Assembly (NCBI GenBank): GCA_018668195.1
Contig: JABITU010000256.1
Location: 1 to 14,451, forward strand
Length of the DNA stretch: 14,451 nt
DNA from: Tateyamaria sp.
GTDB taxonomy: Bacteria; Pseudomonadota; Alphaproteobacteria; Rhodobacterales; Rhodobacteraceae
Direction of reading: 5' to 3'
Shown: positions 6,349 to 12,991 of the stretch, piece after piece
Layout of the letters: every line of letters starts with the position of its first letter
How positions within the stretch are numbered: the stretch's first letter is position 1
Made by a program: the position numbers and the translations under genes
Notes under the pieces: generated by a model
The model's database searches: none
Seen by the model: the letters and a program-made list of their open reading frames with translations, nothing else
What the model was told of the DNA's origin: nothing

Positions 6349-7575
6349 ATGCGTATTACATCCAAGCTTTTGGCAGCGACGGCTATTGTCGCTGCGTCCA
6401 GCGCTTCAGCCACAGAATTGGAAGTCATGCACTGGTGGACATCCGGCGGCGAAGCCGCCGCTGTAAGCGAGTTCGCCAAAGCCTTTGACGCGACCGGAAA
6501 CACGTGGGTGGATGCCGCCATCGCAGGCGGAGAGAATGCCCGCGCTGTCATGGTCAGCCGCCTGACGGGTGGTGATCCGATGGGAGCCTTTCAGTTCAAC
6601 CATGGCCGCCAGGCCGAAGAACTGATCGAGTCAGGCCTGCTGCGCGACATCACCGACATCGCAGAAGCCGAAGGCTGGCTGGACCTCGTGAACCCGTCAA
6701 GCTTGCTGGAAGCCTGCACCGTCGAGGGTCGCGTTTATTGTGCGCCTGTAAATATTCACTCATGGCAGTGGCTCTGGGTGAGCCACGACGCGTTCGCCGA
6801 GGCTGGTTTGCCTGTGCCAAGCAATTGGGCCGAATTTGCAGCTGGCGCTGACAAACTTGCTGCTGCCGGCAAAATTCCCTTGGCCATGGGTCAGCAGGGG
6901 TGGCAGCAATCGGGTGCTTTCAACGTGATGATGGCCAGCCTTCTGCCCAGTGAAATCTTTACCTCTGTTTATGGTGACAAAGACACTGACGTTGCCGCAA
7001 GCGCAGATGTGGCAACTGTTTTCGCCGCGGCGGCCGAAGCACGTGAAATGGCTGCCAAGTCAACGGTTCAAAACTGGAATGACGCCACCAACCTGGTGAT
7101 CACTGGACAGGCCGGCGGCCAGATCATGGGTGACTGGGCGCAAGGCGAATTTGCCGTTGCGGGATCGGTTGCAGGCGAAGATTACAGCTGTCTTCCAGGT
7201 CTGGGCACAAACCCACGTCTTTCGACGGGTGGTGATGCATTTTATTTCCCAGTTCTCGATGACGCAGATCAGGCTGCGGCGCAGGCCGAATTGGCGGCCC
7301 TGCTGCTCAAGCCGGCAACGCAGGTCAGCTTTAACCTTGCAAAGGGGTCGCTGCCTGTGCGCGGTGACATCGATCTTTCGGCTGCAAACGACTGTATGCA
7401 AAAAGGCCTTGGCCTGCTGGCCGACGGTGCGCTGTTGCCGGATGTGAATATGTTGGCGACGCCAGACACAGTAAACCAAATCAACACACTGTTCACTGAG
7501 TTCTTCGCCGATGCTTCGATCTCGGCTGCGGATGCTCAGGCGGAATTCGTTGAAATCATCGCAGATGCTGAATAG
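6349..7575 (+). CDS. Periplasmic sugar-binding protein of a CUT1 ABC transporter (Gts/glucose-mannose type)
   Basis: A 408-residue extracellular solute-binding protein that captures the sugar and delivers it to the two permeases. Residues 1-21 form a Sec signal peptide (Arg2, Lys6, a hydrophobic core, ASA before Thr22). The mature start ELEVMHWWTSGGEAAAV and the ARAVMVSRLTGGDPMGAFQ segment are typical of the branch that includes Pseudomonas GtsA. Aromatic clusters (HSWQWLWVSH; GQQGWQQSG; GDWAQGEF) are candidates for stacking on the sugar ring. Cys123/Cys131 and Cys281/Cys349 could form two disulfides in the periplasm. It is the first gene of the operon, preceded by AGGGAG at 7 bases and two LacI-type operators. 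A hairpin separates it from the permease genes. The exact sugar is not readable. Confidence 0.92.
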   Translation: MRITSKLLAATAIVAASSASATELEVMHWWTSGGEAAAVSEFAKAFDATGNTWVDAAIAGGENARAVMVSRLTGGDPMGAFQFNHGRQAEELIESGLLRDITDIAEAEGWLDLVNPSSLLEACTVEGRVYCAPVNIHSWQWLWVSHDAFAEAGLPVPSNWAEFAAGADKLAAAGKIPLAMGQQGWQQSGAFNVMMASLLPSEIFTSVYGDKDTDVAASADVATVFAAAAEAREMAAKSTVQNWNDATNLVITGQAGGQIMGDWAQGEFAVAGSVAGEDYSCLPGLGTNPRLSTGGDAFYFPVLDDADQAAAQAELAALLLKPATQVSFNLAKGSLPVRGDIDLSAANDCMQKGLGLLADGALLPDVNMLATPDTVNQINTLFTEFFADASISAADAQAEFVEIIADAE

Positions 7576-7589
7576 GCCCTAAGGCAATC

Positions 7590-7620
7590 TGGCTGGTGCG
7601 TCTTTACACCGCGCCAGCCA
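7590..7620 (+). terminator. Intercistronic hairpin after the binding-protein gene
   Basis: An 11-bp stem (TGGCTGGTGCG at 7590-7600 with CGCGCCAGCCA at 7610-7620, one G-U pair) with a 9-base loop lies between the binding-protein stop (7575) and the first permease (7648). No T tract follows. In binding-protein operons such a hairpin often protects the upstream message from 3' decay or causes partial termination, so that binding protein exceeds permease; I infer that role here. Confidence 0.65.
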
Positions 7621-7647
7621 ACTTAGTCAGCTGAGAAGGGGTGGCTT

Positions 7648-8541
7648 ATGGCGACCGAACGCCCGAACCAGCTGTTTCGCAACATGAATGCAAAAGTGGC
7701 AGCGATCCCAATGATCGTGACTGCTCTTTTTGTGTTTGTCGGCGGAACGGCTTGGACCATTGTTTACAGCTTCACCAAATCGGGGCTTTTGCCCCGCATG
7801 AAGTGGATCGGTCTGGATCAGTACGAACGTTTGTGGGGCACCAAGAAATGGCTGATCGCGATCGAAAACCTCGTGATCTATGGCCTTTGCATGCTGACAT
7901 TGATGTTTGTGATCGGCTTCATCCTCGCGACGCTGATCGATCAGAAAATCAGATTTGAAAATACAGTCCGCACCGTCATCCTTTATCCCTATGCCATGAG
8001 TTTTGTCGTCACCGGCCTTGTTTGGCAGTGGATTTTGAACCCCGAATTCGGGGTGCAAAGCATCGTGCGGGGCTTTGGCTGGGAAGGCTTTACATTTGAC
8101 CCGCTCTATTCACCGGACATCGCCATATTCGGCGTGTTGATTGCCGGGCTTTGGCAAGGCAGCGGCTTGGTTATGGTACTGATGCTCGCCGGATTGCGCG
8201 GCATCGACCAAGAGGTCTGGAAAGCGGCCCGCATTGACGGAATTCCAACATGGAAGACCTATATCTATATTGTCATTCCCATGATGCGCCCTGTTTTCAT
8301 AACAACGCTGGTGCTGGTGGTGACGGGGATCGTCAAAGTGTTTGATCTGATCGTCGCGCAAACGGGTGGTGGGCCCGGGATCGCAACCGAAGTGCCCGCA
8401 AAATACGTCTATGACATGATGTTCAGAAACAACAACTTGGGTCAGGGTTTTGCGGCGTCGACCATGATGTTGCTGACCGTTTCATTGGTCGTAATCCCTT
8501 GGGCCATTCTTGAATTCGGAGGCTCGAAGCGCCGTGGTTGA
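7648..8541 (+). CDS. CUT1 sugar ABC transporter permease, MalF/GtsB-like
   Basis: A 297-residue inner-membrane permease. About six hydrophobic helices are visible (roughly residues 17-40, 71-94, 106-128, 155-177, 208-230, 268-288). The EAA loop EVWKAARIDGIPTWKTYIYI begins at residue 189 and ends in the usual IP; it docks onto the ATPase. The segment KWIGLDQYERLW and the YPYAMSFVVTGLVWQWILNP region match the Gts (glucose/mannose) permease branch. ATG 7648 has AAGGGG 6 bases upstream. The 3' end overlaps the second permease gene, so the two subunits are probably made together in equal amounts. Confidence 0.93.
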   Translation: MATERPNQLFRNMNAKVAAIPMIVTALFVFVGGTAWTIVYSFTKSGLLPRMKWIGLDQYERLWGTKKWLIAIENLVIYGLCMLTLMFVIGFILATLIDQKIRFENTVRTVILYPYAMSFVVTGLVWQWILNPEFGVQSIVRGFGWEGFTFDPLYSPDIAIFGVLIAGLWQGSGLVMVLMLAGLRGIDQEVWKAARIDGIPTWKTYIYIVIPMMRPVFITTLVLVVTGIVKVFDLIVAQTGGGPGIATEVPAKYVYDMMFRNNNLGQGFAASTMMLLTVSLVVIPWAILEFGGSKRRG

Positions 8542-9439
8542 TACATCCCCAGTCTCGCTGTCTGGTCCGCATGGGCCGAAACCGCGCAGGGCGCTCTCGC
8601 GGCGTAATATTTTCCTCTATGGCACTCTTTTCGTCATAACTGTTTACTATGCTCTGCCGCTATATGTGATGATCGTCACCTCGCTCAAGGGCATGCCTGA
8701 AATCCGTCTGGGCAATGTCTTTTCCCCGCCAGTTGAAATAACCTTTCAGCCTTGGGTCAAAGCATGGTCAGAGGCGTGCACAGGCCTGACATGTAACGGC
8801 CTGAGCACAGGGTTCTGGAACTCGGTGCAGATCACGATCCCGTCGGTTATCTTATCGATCATCATCGCTTCAGTGAACGGGTACGCATTGGCCAACTGGC
8901 GGTTCAAAGGCGCGGATGTCTTTTTCACCATTTTGATCTTTGGCGCATTCATTCCTTATCAGGTCATGCTTTATCCGATCGTGATCATGCTACGCGAGAT
9001 TGGCCTGTATGGTTCTGTTTGGGGACTTGTGCTGGTGCATACCGTATTTGGCATGCCGATCCTAACGCTGCTGTTTCGCAACTATTTTACGTCCCTACCC
9101 GAAGAGCTGTTCAAAGCTGCGCGCGTCGACGGGGCGGGATTTTGGGGGATTTACCTGCGGATCATGGTGCCAATGTCGCTACCAATATTTACCGTCGCAA
9201 TGATCTTGCAGGTCACCGGAATCTGGAACGATTTCCTATTCGGGGTCGTCTACACCGGCCCGGAAACATATCCCATGACCGTATCACTTAATAACATCGT
9301 GAATTCCACGCAGGGGGTAAAAGAATACAACGTCAACATGGCCGCAACCATCCTCACCGGTCTGGTGCCACTGGTCATTTATTTCGTCTCAGGAAGACTG
9401 TTCGTGCGCGGCATCGCCGCCGGTGCGGTCAAAGGGTGA
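8534..9439 (+). CDS. CUT1 sugar ABC transporter permease, MalG/GtsC-like
   Basis: The second permease subunit, 301 residues from GTG 8534. I chose this start because GGAGG (8518-8522) lies 11 bases upstream; an in-frame TTG at 8510 has no such site. It overlaps the end of the first permease by 8 bases. Helices lie at about 26-50, 93-116, 125-147, 155-175, 205-227 and 268-288. The EAA loop EELFKAARVDGAGFWGIYLR begins at residue 190. The periplasmic segment EACTGLTCNGL and the tail NSTQGVKEYNVNMAA...FVRGIAAGAVKG are strongly like GtsC of glucose/mannose transporters. Its two loop cysteines could form a disulfide. The ATPase gene starts 7 bases after its stop. Confidence 0.92.
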   Translation: MVDTSPVSLSGPHGPKPRRALSRRNIFLYGTLFVITVYYALPLYVMIVTSLKGMPEIRLGNVFSPPVEITFQPWVKAWSEACTGLTCNGLSTGFWNSVQITIPSVILSIIIASVNGYALANWRFKGADVFFTILIFGAFIPYQVMLYPIVIMLREIGLYGSVWGLVLVHTVFGMPILTLLFRNYFTSLPEELFKAARVDGAGFWGIYLRIMVPMSLPIFTVAMILQVTGIWNDFLFGVVYTGPETYPMTVSLNNIVNSTQGVKEYNVNMAATILTGLVPLVIYFVSGRLFVRGIAAGAVKG

Positions 9440-9446
9440 AGAACGC

Positions 9447-10529
9447 ATGAAAAACTCTGTTGAAATCAAAAACCTCGATCTGCAATTTGGCCCCGTCAAG
9501 GTTCTGCAAGACCTCAATCTTGAGATTGGAAAGGGCGAGTTTCTGGTTTTGCTCGGCTCGTCGGGATGCGGAAAATCGACACTTCTGAACTGCATTGCGG
9601 GATTGCTCGATGTCTCTGCAGGACAAATCCACATCAACGACAAGAACGTCACGTGGGCTGAACCGTCCGAGCGCGGCATCGGCATGGTGTTTCAATCCTA
9701 TGCCCTTTATCCACAGATGACGGTCGAGGGGAACCTTTCATTTGGCCTTAAGAATGCCAAGCTCCCCAAAGCCGAGATCGCGAAACGTGTCAAACGTGCG
9801 GCAGAGATCTTGCAGATCGAACCACTGCTGAAACGCAAACCCGCCGCACTTTCGGGAGGACAGCGTCAGAGGGTCGCCATTGGGCGTGCGCTGGTGCGCG
9901 ATGTGGATGTGTTTTTGTTTGATGAACCGCTTTCAAATCTGGATGCCAAGCTGCGCGCCGATCTGCGCGTCGAGATTAAGCGCCTGCACCAACGCCTTGA
10001 AAACACTATGATTTACGTAACACATGATCAGATCGAGGCGATGACCCTAGCTGACCGGATCGCAATCATGCGCGATGGGCAGATCATGCAGTTGGGCACG
10101 CCTGATGAAATTTATGGCAAACCAGTAAACAAATACGTCGCCGACTTTATTGGGTCGCCATCCATGAACTTTCTCGAAGGACAGATCAAAGCAGGCAACT
10201 TCGAGGTTGGCAATCTGTCGATCCCGCTTGCAGGCTATGACTTTGCAAACACTGCGGGGCCTGTGGACAGAGCCGCAACAATTGGTATCCGCCCAGAGCA
10301 CGTCGTCACCGGCGAGCTGGTCGAAAATGCCACCGTAAAAATTGATGTTGAGGTCAATTTGGTTGAGCCAACAGGCTCAGACACATTGATCGACTGCGAA
10401 GTTGCAGGTCGTCATTTTCGGGTCCGAATGGACGGGCAATCGCGGGTCGCTGCTGGTGAAAAACTGCGCCTCGGCATCGACCCGACGAAATCGTCACTGT
10501 TCGACTTGGAAACTGAGCTTCGCCTTTGA
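9447..10529 (+). CDS. Sugar ABC transporter ATP-binding protein, MsmK/UgpC type
   Basis: A 360-residue cytoplasmic ATPase that powers the transporter. Walker A GSSGCGKST is at residues 37-45, Q-loop Gln83 in VFQSYALYP, signature LSGGQRQR at 135-142, Walker B VFLFDE at 155-160 (catalytic Glu160), D-loop SNLD at 163-166 and the switch His193 in YVTHDQ. A C-terminal OB/TOBE regulatory domain of about 125 residues follows (GIRPEHV, VNLVEPTGSDTLI), as in the MalK/UgpC/MsmK family. I chose ATG 9447 since MKNSVEIKNLDLQFG is the family N-terminus and GAAG lies 5 bases upstream; an in-frame GTG at 9423 lies inside the permease gene. Automatic annotation often names such proteins UgpC, but the context is a sugar operon, not glycerol-phosphate uptake. 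Confidence 0.95.
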   Translation: MKNSVEIKNLDLQFGPVKVLQDLNLEIGKGEFLVLLGSSGCGKSTLLNCIAGLLDVSAGQIHINDKNVTWAEPSERGIGMVFQSYALYPQMTVEGNLSFGLKNAKLPKAEIAKRVKRAAEILQIEPLLKRKPAALSGGQRQRVAIGRALVRDVDVFLFDEPLSNLDAKLRADLRVEIKRLHQRLENTMIYVTHDQIEAMTLADRIAIMRDGQIMQLGTPDEIYGKPVNKYVADFIGSPSMNFLEGQIKAGNFEVGNLSIPLAGYDFANTAGPVDRAATIGIRPEHVVTGELVENATVKIDVEVNLVEPTGSDTLIDCEVAGRHFRVRMDGQSRVAAGEKLRLGIDPTKSSLFDLETELRL

Positions 10530-10573
10530 CCGACACACGACTGACCAAACAAAAATTGCACGAAGGAACACTT

Positions 10574-11314
10574 ATGCCGACCATTTCTTACCAGCTTTAC
10601 TCCTCACGTCATTGGACTGCGGAAGAAACCTTTAAGATGCTGGCGGAAGCAGGCTATCAAGAAGTCGAAGGTGTGGGGCCGCATTATGAAGATTTGGCCA
10701 AAACGAAAGCCTTGCTTGATAGCCATGGCATGACCATGCCCAGTGGGCACTTTGCCCTCGACTTCGTTGAGGCCGACCCTGCAAAAGTTATCGAAATTGC
10801 CGATGTCCTTGGTATTTCTGCCGTCGTTATTCCTTTCATTGCACCCGATGAACGGCCCACAACTCTTGCCGGGTGGCAGGCCCTTGGCGCACGGCTGGCA
10901 AAAGCCGGCGAACCCATCGTTGCGGCAGGTTTGGACTATGCCTACCACAATCATGATTTCGAGTTTGTACCCGTCGAAGGGCAGATGCCGCTCGATGTGA
11001 TTGCTCAGGCGTCCGATGACATCAAGCTGGAGCTCGACCTTGCTTGGGTCGCGGTCGGCGGTGAAGATCCTGTCGCCTGGCTCAAAAAGTACGCGGGGCG
11101 CGTCATCATTGCTCATGTCAAAGATATCGCACCTAAGGGTGAGAACACAGACGAAGATGGATGGGCTGACGTCGGTCACGGCACGATGGACTGGAAAACG
11201 ATCAAGCCCGCGATGGATGCCGCTGGTGTCAACCGCTACGTCATTGAGCATGACAACCCCAGCAATCATATCCGCATGGCATCTCGCTCAATGGCGACGG
11301 TTCAGGCATTCTAA
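10574..11314 (+). CDS. Sugar (phosphate) isomerase/epimerase, xylose-isomerase-like TIM barrel
   Basis: A 246-residue protein of the AP-endonuclease-2/xylose-isomerase-like TIM-barrel family, whose members isomerise or epimerise (keto)sugars with a divalent metal. Candidate metal and catalytic residues lie at barrel strand ends: YHNHDFEF (124-131), Asp155 in LELDLAW, His181 in IIAHVKD and Glu225 in YVIEHDN. VGHGTMDWK (200-208) is the usual segment before the last strands. ATG 10574 is favoured by GAAGGA (10562-10567) 7 bases upstream; a TTG at 10526 that overlaps the ATPase stop has no site and adds 16 unconserved residues. In this operon it should act on the imported sugar or its 3-keto form made by the next gene product, in the manner of E. 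coli YcjR. That is inference. Confidence 0.87.
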   Translation: MPTISYQLYSSRHWTAEETFKMLAEAGYQEVEGVGPHYEDLAKTKALLDSHGMTMPSGHFALDFVEADPAKVIEIADVLGISAVVIPFIAPDERPTTLAGWQALGARLAKAGEPIVAAGLDYAYHNHDFEFVPVEGQMPLDVIAQASDDIKLELDLAWVAVGGEDPVAWLKKYAGRVIIAHVKDIAPKGENTDEDGWADVGHGTMDWKTIKPAMDAAGVNRYVIEHDNPSNHIRMASRSMATVQAF

Positions 11315-11325
11315 GGACTATTTAA

Positions 11326-12459
11326 ATGAAGAAATTTGGCGTTGGCATCATTGGATGCGGCAATATCTCGTCGGCGTATCTCAAACTTGCACCACTGTTC
11401 AATTCAATCGAGATGCGCGCAGTTGCCGACCTTAACATGGAAGCCGCCACTGCGCGCGCCACCGAGTTTTCAGTGCGGGCAGAAACGGTTGATGATCTGT
11501 TGGCAGCCGATGACATAGACATCATCGTGAACCTGACGATACCTGGCGCCCATTTCGAGGTGACAAAGCGAATACTTGAGGCCGGTAAGCATGCCTATTC
11601 TGAAAAGCCGTTCGTTCTGACGCTGGAGGAAGGCGAAGCGTTACGCACGATCGCCGCGCAAAAGGGTCTGCGCGTTGGCTCTTCGCCCGATACGTTCTTG
11701 GGTGGCGCACACCAACTGGCCCGCGCTGCCATTGATGAGGGACAGATCGGCGATGTGATCGGTGGCACATGCCACGTGATGTCGCGCGGCATGGAAGATT
11801 GGCACCCGAACCCGGATTTCTTTTTTCAACACGGTGGTGGCCCAATTCTTGATCTAGGCCCTTACTATGTGACCAATCTGGTACAGCTGATCGGCCCGGT
11901 TCGGGCTGTCACCGCCATGACTTCCGCCAGCTTCGAAACTCGGACAATTGCCAATGGACCGCGCCTTGGCGAGACTATTCCGGTCGAGACACCAACAAAT
12001 ATCCACGCCATCCTCGAATTCCATAATGGAGCGTTGATAACACTTGGCGCCAGCTGGGACGTGTGCGCGCATAGGCACGAGAACATGGAACTTTACGGCA
12101 GCAAGGCATCACTTTATGTGCCCGATCCAAATTTCTTTGGCGGGGATATCTTTCTGGCTGATCAGGCCGATGCCTCAAGCGTATTGCAATCTCGCGATCA
12201 CCCGTTTGGGGTGCCTAACACGCAAGACGGACAAGGCACGGACCGAGCCAATTACAGATGCGCGGGCCTTGCTGATATGGCAAGTGCAATCGCCACTGAT
12301 CGCGAACATCGGTGCAGTCTGGAACTGGCGACCCACGTTGTCGAAGTTATGACCGCGATCTTGCAGTCAGCTGAAAAACGGACCTGGATCGAGATGACAA
12401 CGCATTGCGATCGCCCTGCCCCACTTAGCCCGGAACAGGCACTTGCTATCATGGCTTAA
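11326..12459 (+). CDS. Gfo/Idh/MocA-family NAD(P)-dependent sugar oxidoreductase
   Basis: A 377-residue oxidoreductase. The N-terminal Rossmann motif GIIGCGNIS is at residues 7-15, with Asp35 (VADLN) at the end of the second strand, which suggests NAD. The conserved EKP is at 93-95 (YSEKPF; Lys94 is catalytic in the family). The C-terminal alpha/beta domain has GGGPILDLGPYY at 170-181, where the usual GG...D.G.H pattern has Tyr180 in place of His after Asp176. Family members oxidise sugar hydroxyls, including C3 of glucosides (E. coli YcjS). It starts 11 bases after the isomerase stop with AAGGA 8 bases upstream, and it is the last gene of the operon. Pairing with the isomerase suggests sequential oxidation and epimerisation of the imported sugar; the substrate is unknown. 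Confidence 0.92.
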   Translation: MKKFGVGIIGCGNISSAYLKLAPLFNSIEMRAVADLNMEAATARATEFSVRAETVDDLLAADDIDIIVNLTIPGAHFEVTKRILEAGKHAYSEKPFVLTLEEGEALRTIAAQKGLRVGSSPDTFLGGAHQLARAAIDEGQIGDVIGGTCHVMSRGMEDWHPNPDFFFQHGGGPILDLGPYYVTNLVQLIGPVRAVTAMTSASFETRTIANGPRLGETIPVETPTNIHAILEFHNGALITLGASWDVCAHRHENMELYGSKASLYVPDPNFFGGDIFLADQADASSVLQSRDHPFGVPNTQDGQGTDRANYRCAGLADMASAIATDREHRCSLELATHVVEVMTAILQSAEKRTWIEMTTHCDRPAPLSPEQALAIMA

Positions 12460-12727
12460 TCTGAGTTTTTGCCGGAGTCAGATCAGCGCACCCGTTGGGT
12501 ACCCCGGCCAATGCGCATATTCCCTGTTCAGCCAGAAAATAACACGATTTGCGCGCACAGTTGGTTTGCCGCGCAAACGTGCGCCAAACCTTAGGGATGG
12601 ACCCGAAAGTTGCTGAAAGTTTGACTATAGCATTTCCCGAAACACGCAATACAGCATGCGTCACCATACGCTGTGAAATATTTTGCTTTAGACAGCGTCA
12701 GGTTATTAAGGGTTTCGCATGGCAATC
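12460..12727. other. Convergent spacer between sugar operon and acyl-CoA ligase (left part)
   Basis: No gene is supported here. Two hairpins stand out. A nested one at 12553-12584 has outer arms GCGCAC/GTGCGC and inner arms GTTTGC/GCAAAC around a 3-base loop; it lies 94 bases after the operon stop and could end or protect the operon transcript, though no T tract follows. A second at 12668-12698 has arms ACGCTGT/ACAGCGT and a 17-base loop. Before the neighbouring element inserted, this second hairpin lay just downstream of the minus-strand ligase gene. The remainder of the convergent spacer (12730-12990) is the MITE-like element. Confidence 0.5.
12553..12584. terminator. Nested GC-rich hairpin downstream of the sugar operon
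   Basis: Outer arms GCGCAC (12553-12558) and GTGCGC (12579-12584) enclose inner arms GTTTGC (12564-12569) and GCAAAC (12573-12578) with a CGC loop. The right arms are contiguous; the left arms are separated by a 5-base bulge (AGTTG). It follows the operon's last stop codon by 94 bases. The lack of a run of T makes intrinsic termination uncertain; it could instead be a 3' end stabiliser or a protein-binding site. Confidence 0.4.
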
Positions 12728-12729
12728 TA

Positions 12730-12760
12730 GGGTCAGGACCCATTAATCCCGTGCCGTCAG
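12730..12760 (+). repeat. Left terminal inverted repeat of the MITE-like element
   Basis: The 31 bases begin GGGTCAGGACCC and end CCGTCAG. They match the reverse complement of 12961-12991 except at four positions. TA (12728-12729) precedes the repeat. Confidence 0.8.
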
Positions 12761-12960
12761 CGACAATTTCACGATATTTCAAAGACTTGGGACGTTCGAC
12801 TAATAGTGGTTCTATTTGCAAGCGGCCCAGGACGCTGAAATGAAGTGAAATTGCCGCCCTTTGGGTTTCCCGGATTTTCCCTCCATCTGCGTCACATCTG
12901 ATTGAAATATAATCACTATTTATGCGCAGACGTTTCTTACCAAAGGCAAAAACCGGCAAA

Positions 12961-12991
12961 CTGACGGTACAGGATTAATGGGTCGTGATCC
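12961..12991 (-). repeat. Right terminal inverted repeat of the MITE-like element
   Basis: Read on the minus strand it begins GGATCACGACCC and ends CCGTCAG, matching the left repeat at 27 of 31 positions. Its outermost base (12991) is the last base of the TAG stop codon of the acyl-CoA ligase gene, and TA (12992-12993) abuts it. Confidence 0.8.

Larger units (their letters stand above)
12730..12991. mobile_element. 262-bp MITE-like element (non-autonomous, TA target)
   Basis: The element is bounded by 31-bp imperfect terminal inverted repeats (12730-12760 and 12961-12991; 27 of 31 positions match, with core GACCCATTAATCC) and flanked on both sides by TA (12728-12729 and 12992-12993). A subterminal inverted repeat lies at 12802-12817 and 12905-12920 (14 of 16 match). 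No frame inside encodes a recognisable transposase, and 262 bp is far too short for one. TA duplication with repeats near 30 bp suits mobilisation by an IS630/Tc1-mariner-type transposase; some IS5-family elements are an alternative. It sits between convergent transcription units and its right end touches the stop codon of the acyl-CoA ligase gene. Confidence 0.75.

Noticed and set aside
10526..10573. TTG start for the isomerase overlapping the ATPase stop
   Set aside because: There is no ribosome binding site and the added residues are not family-like, while ATG 10574 has GAAGGA at good spacing.
10604..11269. A 221-codon minus-strand frame inside the isomerase gene
   Set aside because: It is antisense to a recognisable TIM-barrel enzyme with intact motifs and has no recognisable domain of its own.
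12591..12959. A 122-codon minus-strand reading frame spanning much of the MITE-like element and its left flank
   Set aside because: It crosses the element's left boundary, has no family resemblance or ribosome binding site, and its sequence is explained by the inverted-repeat element plus old intergenic DNA.
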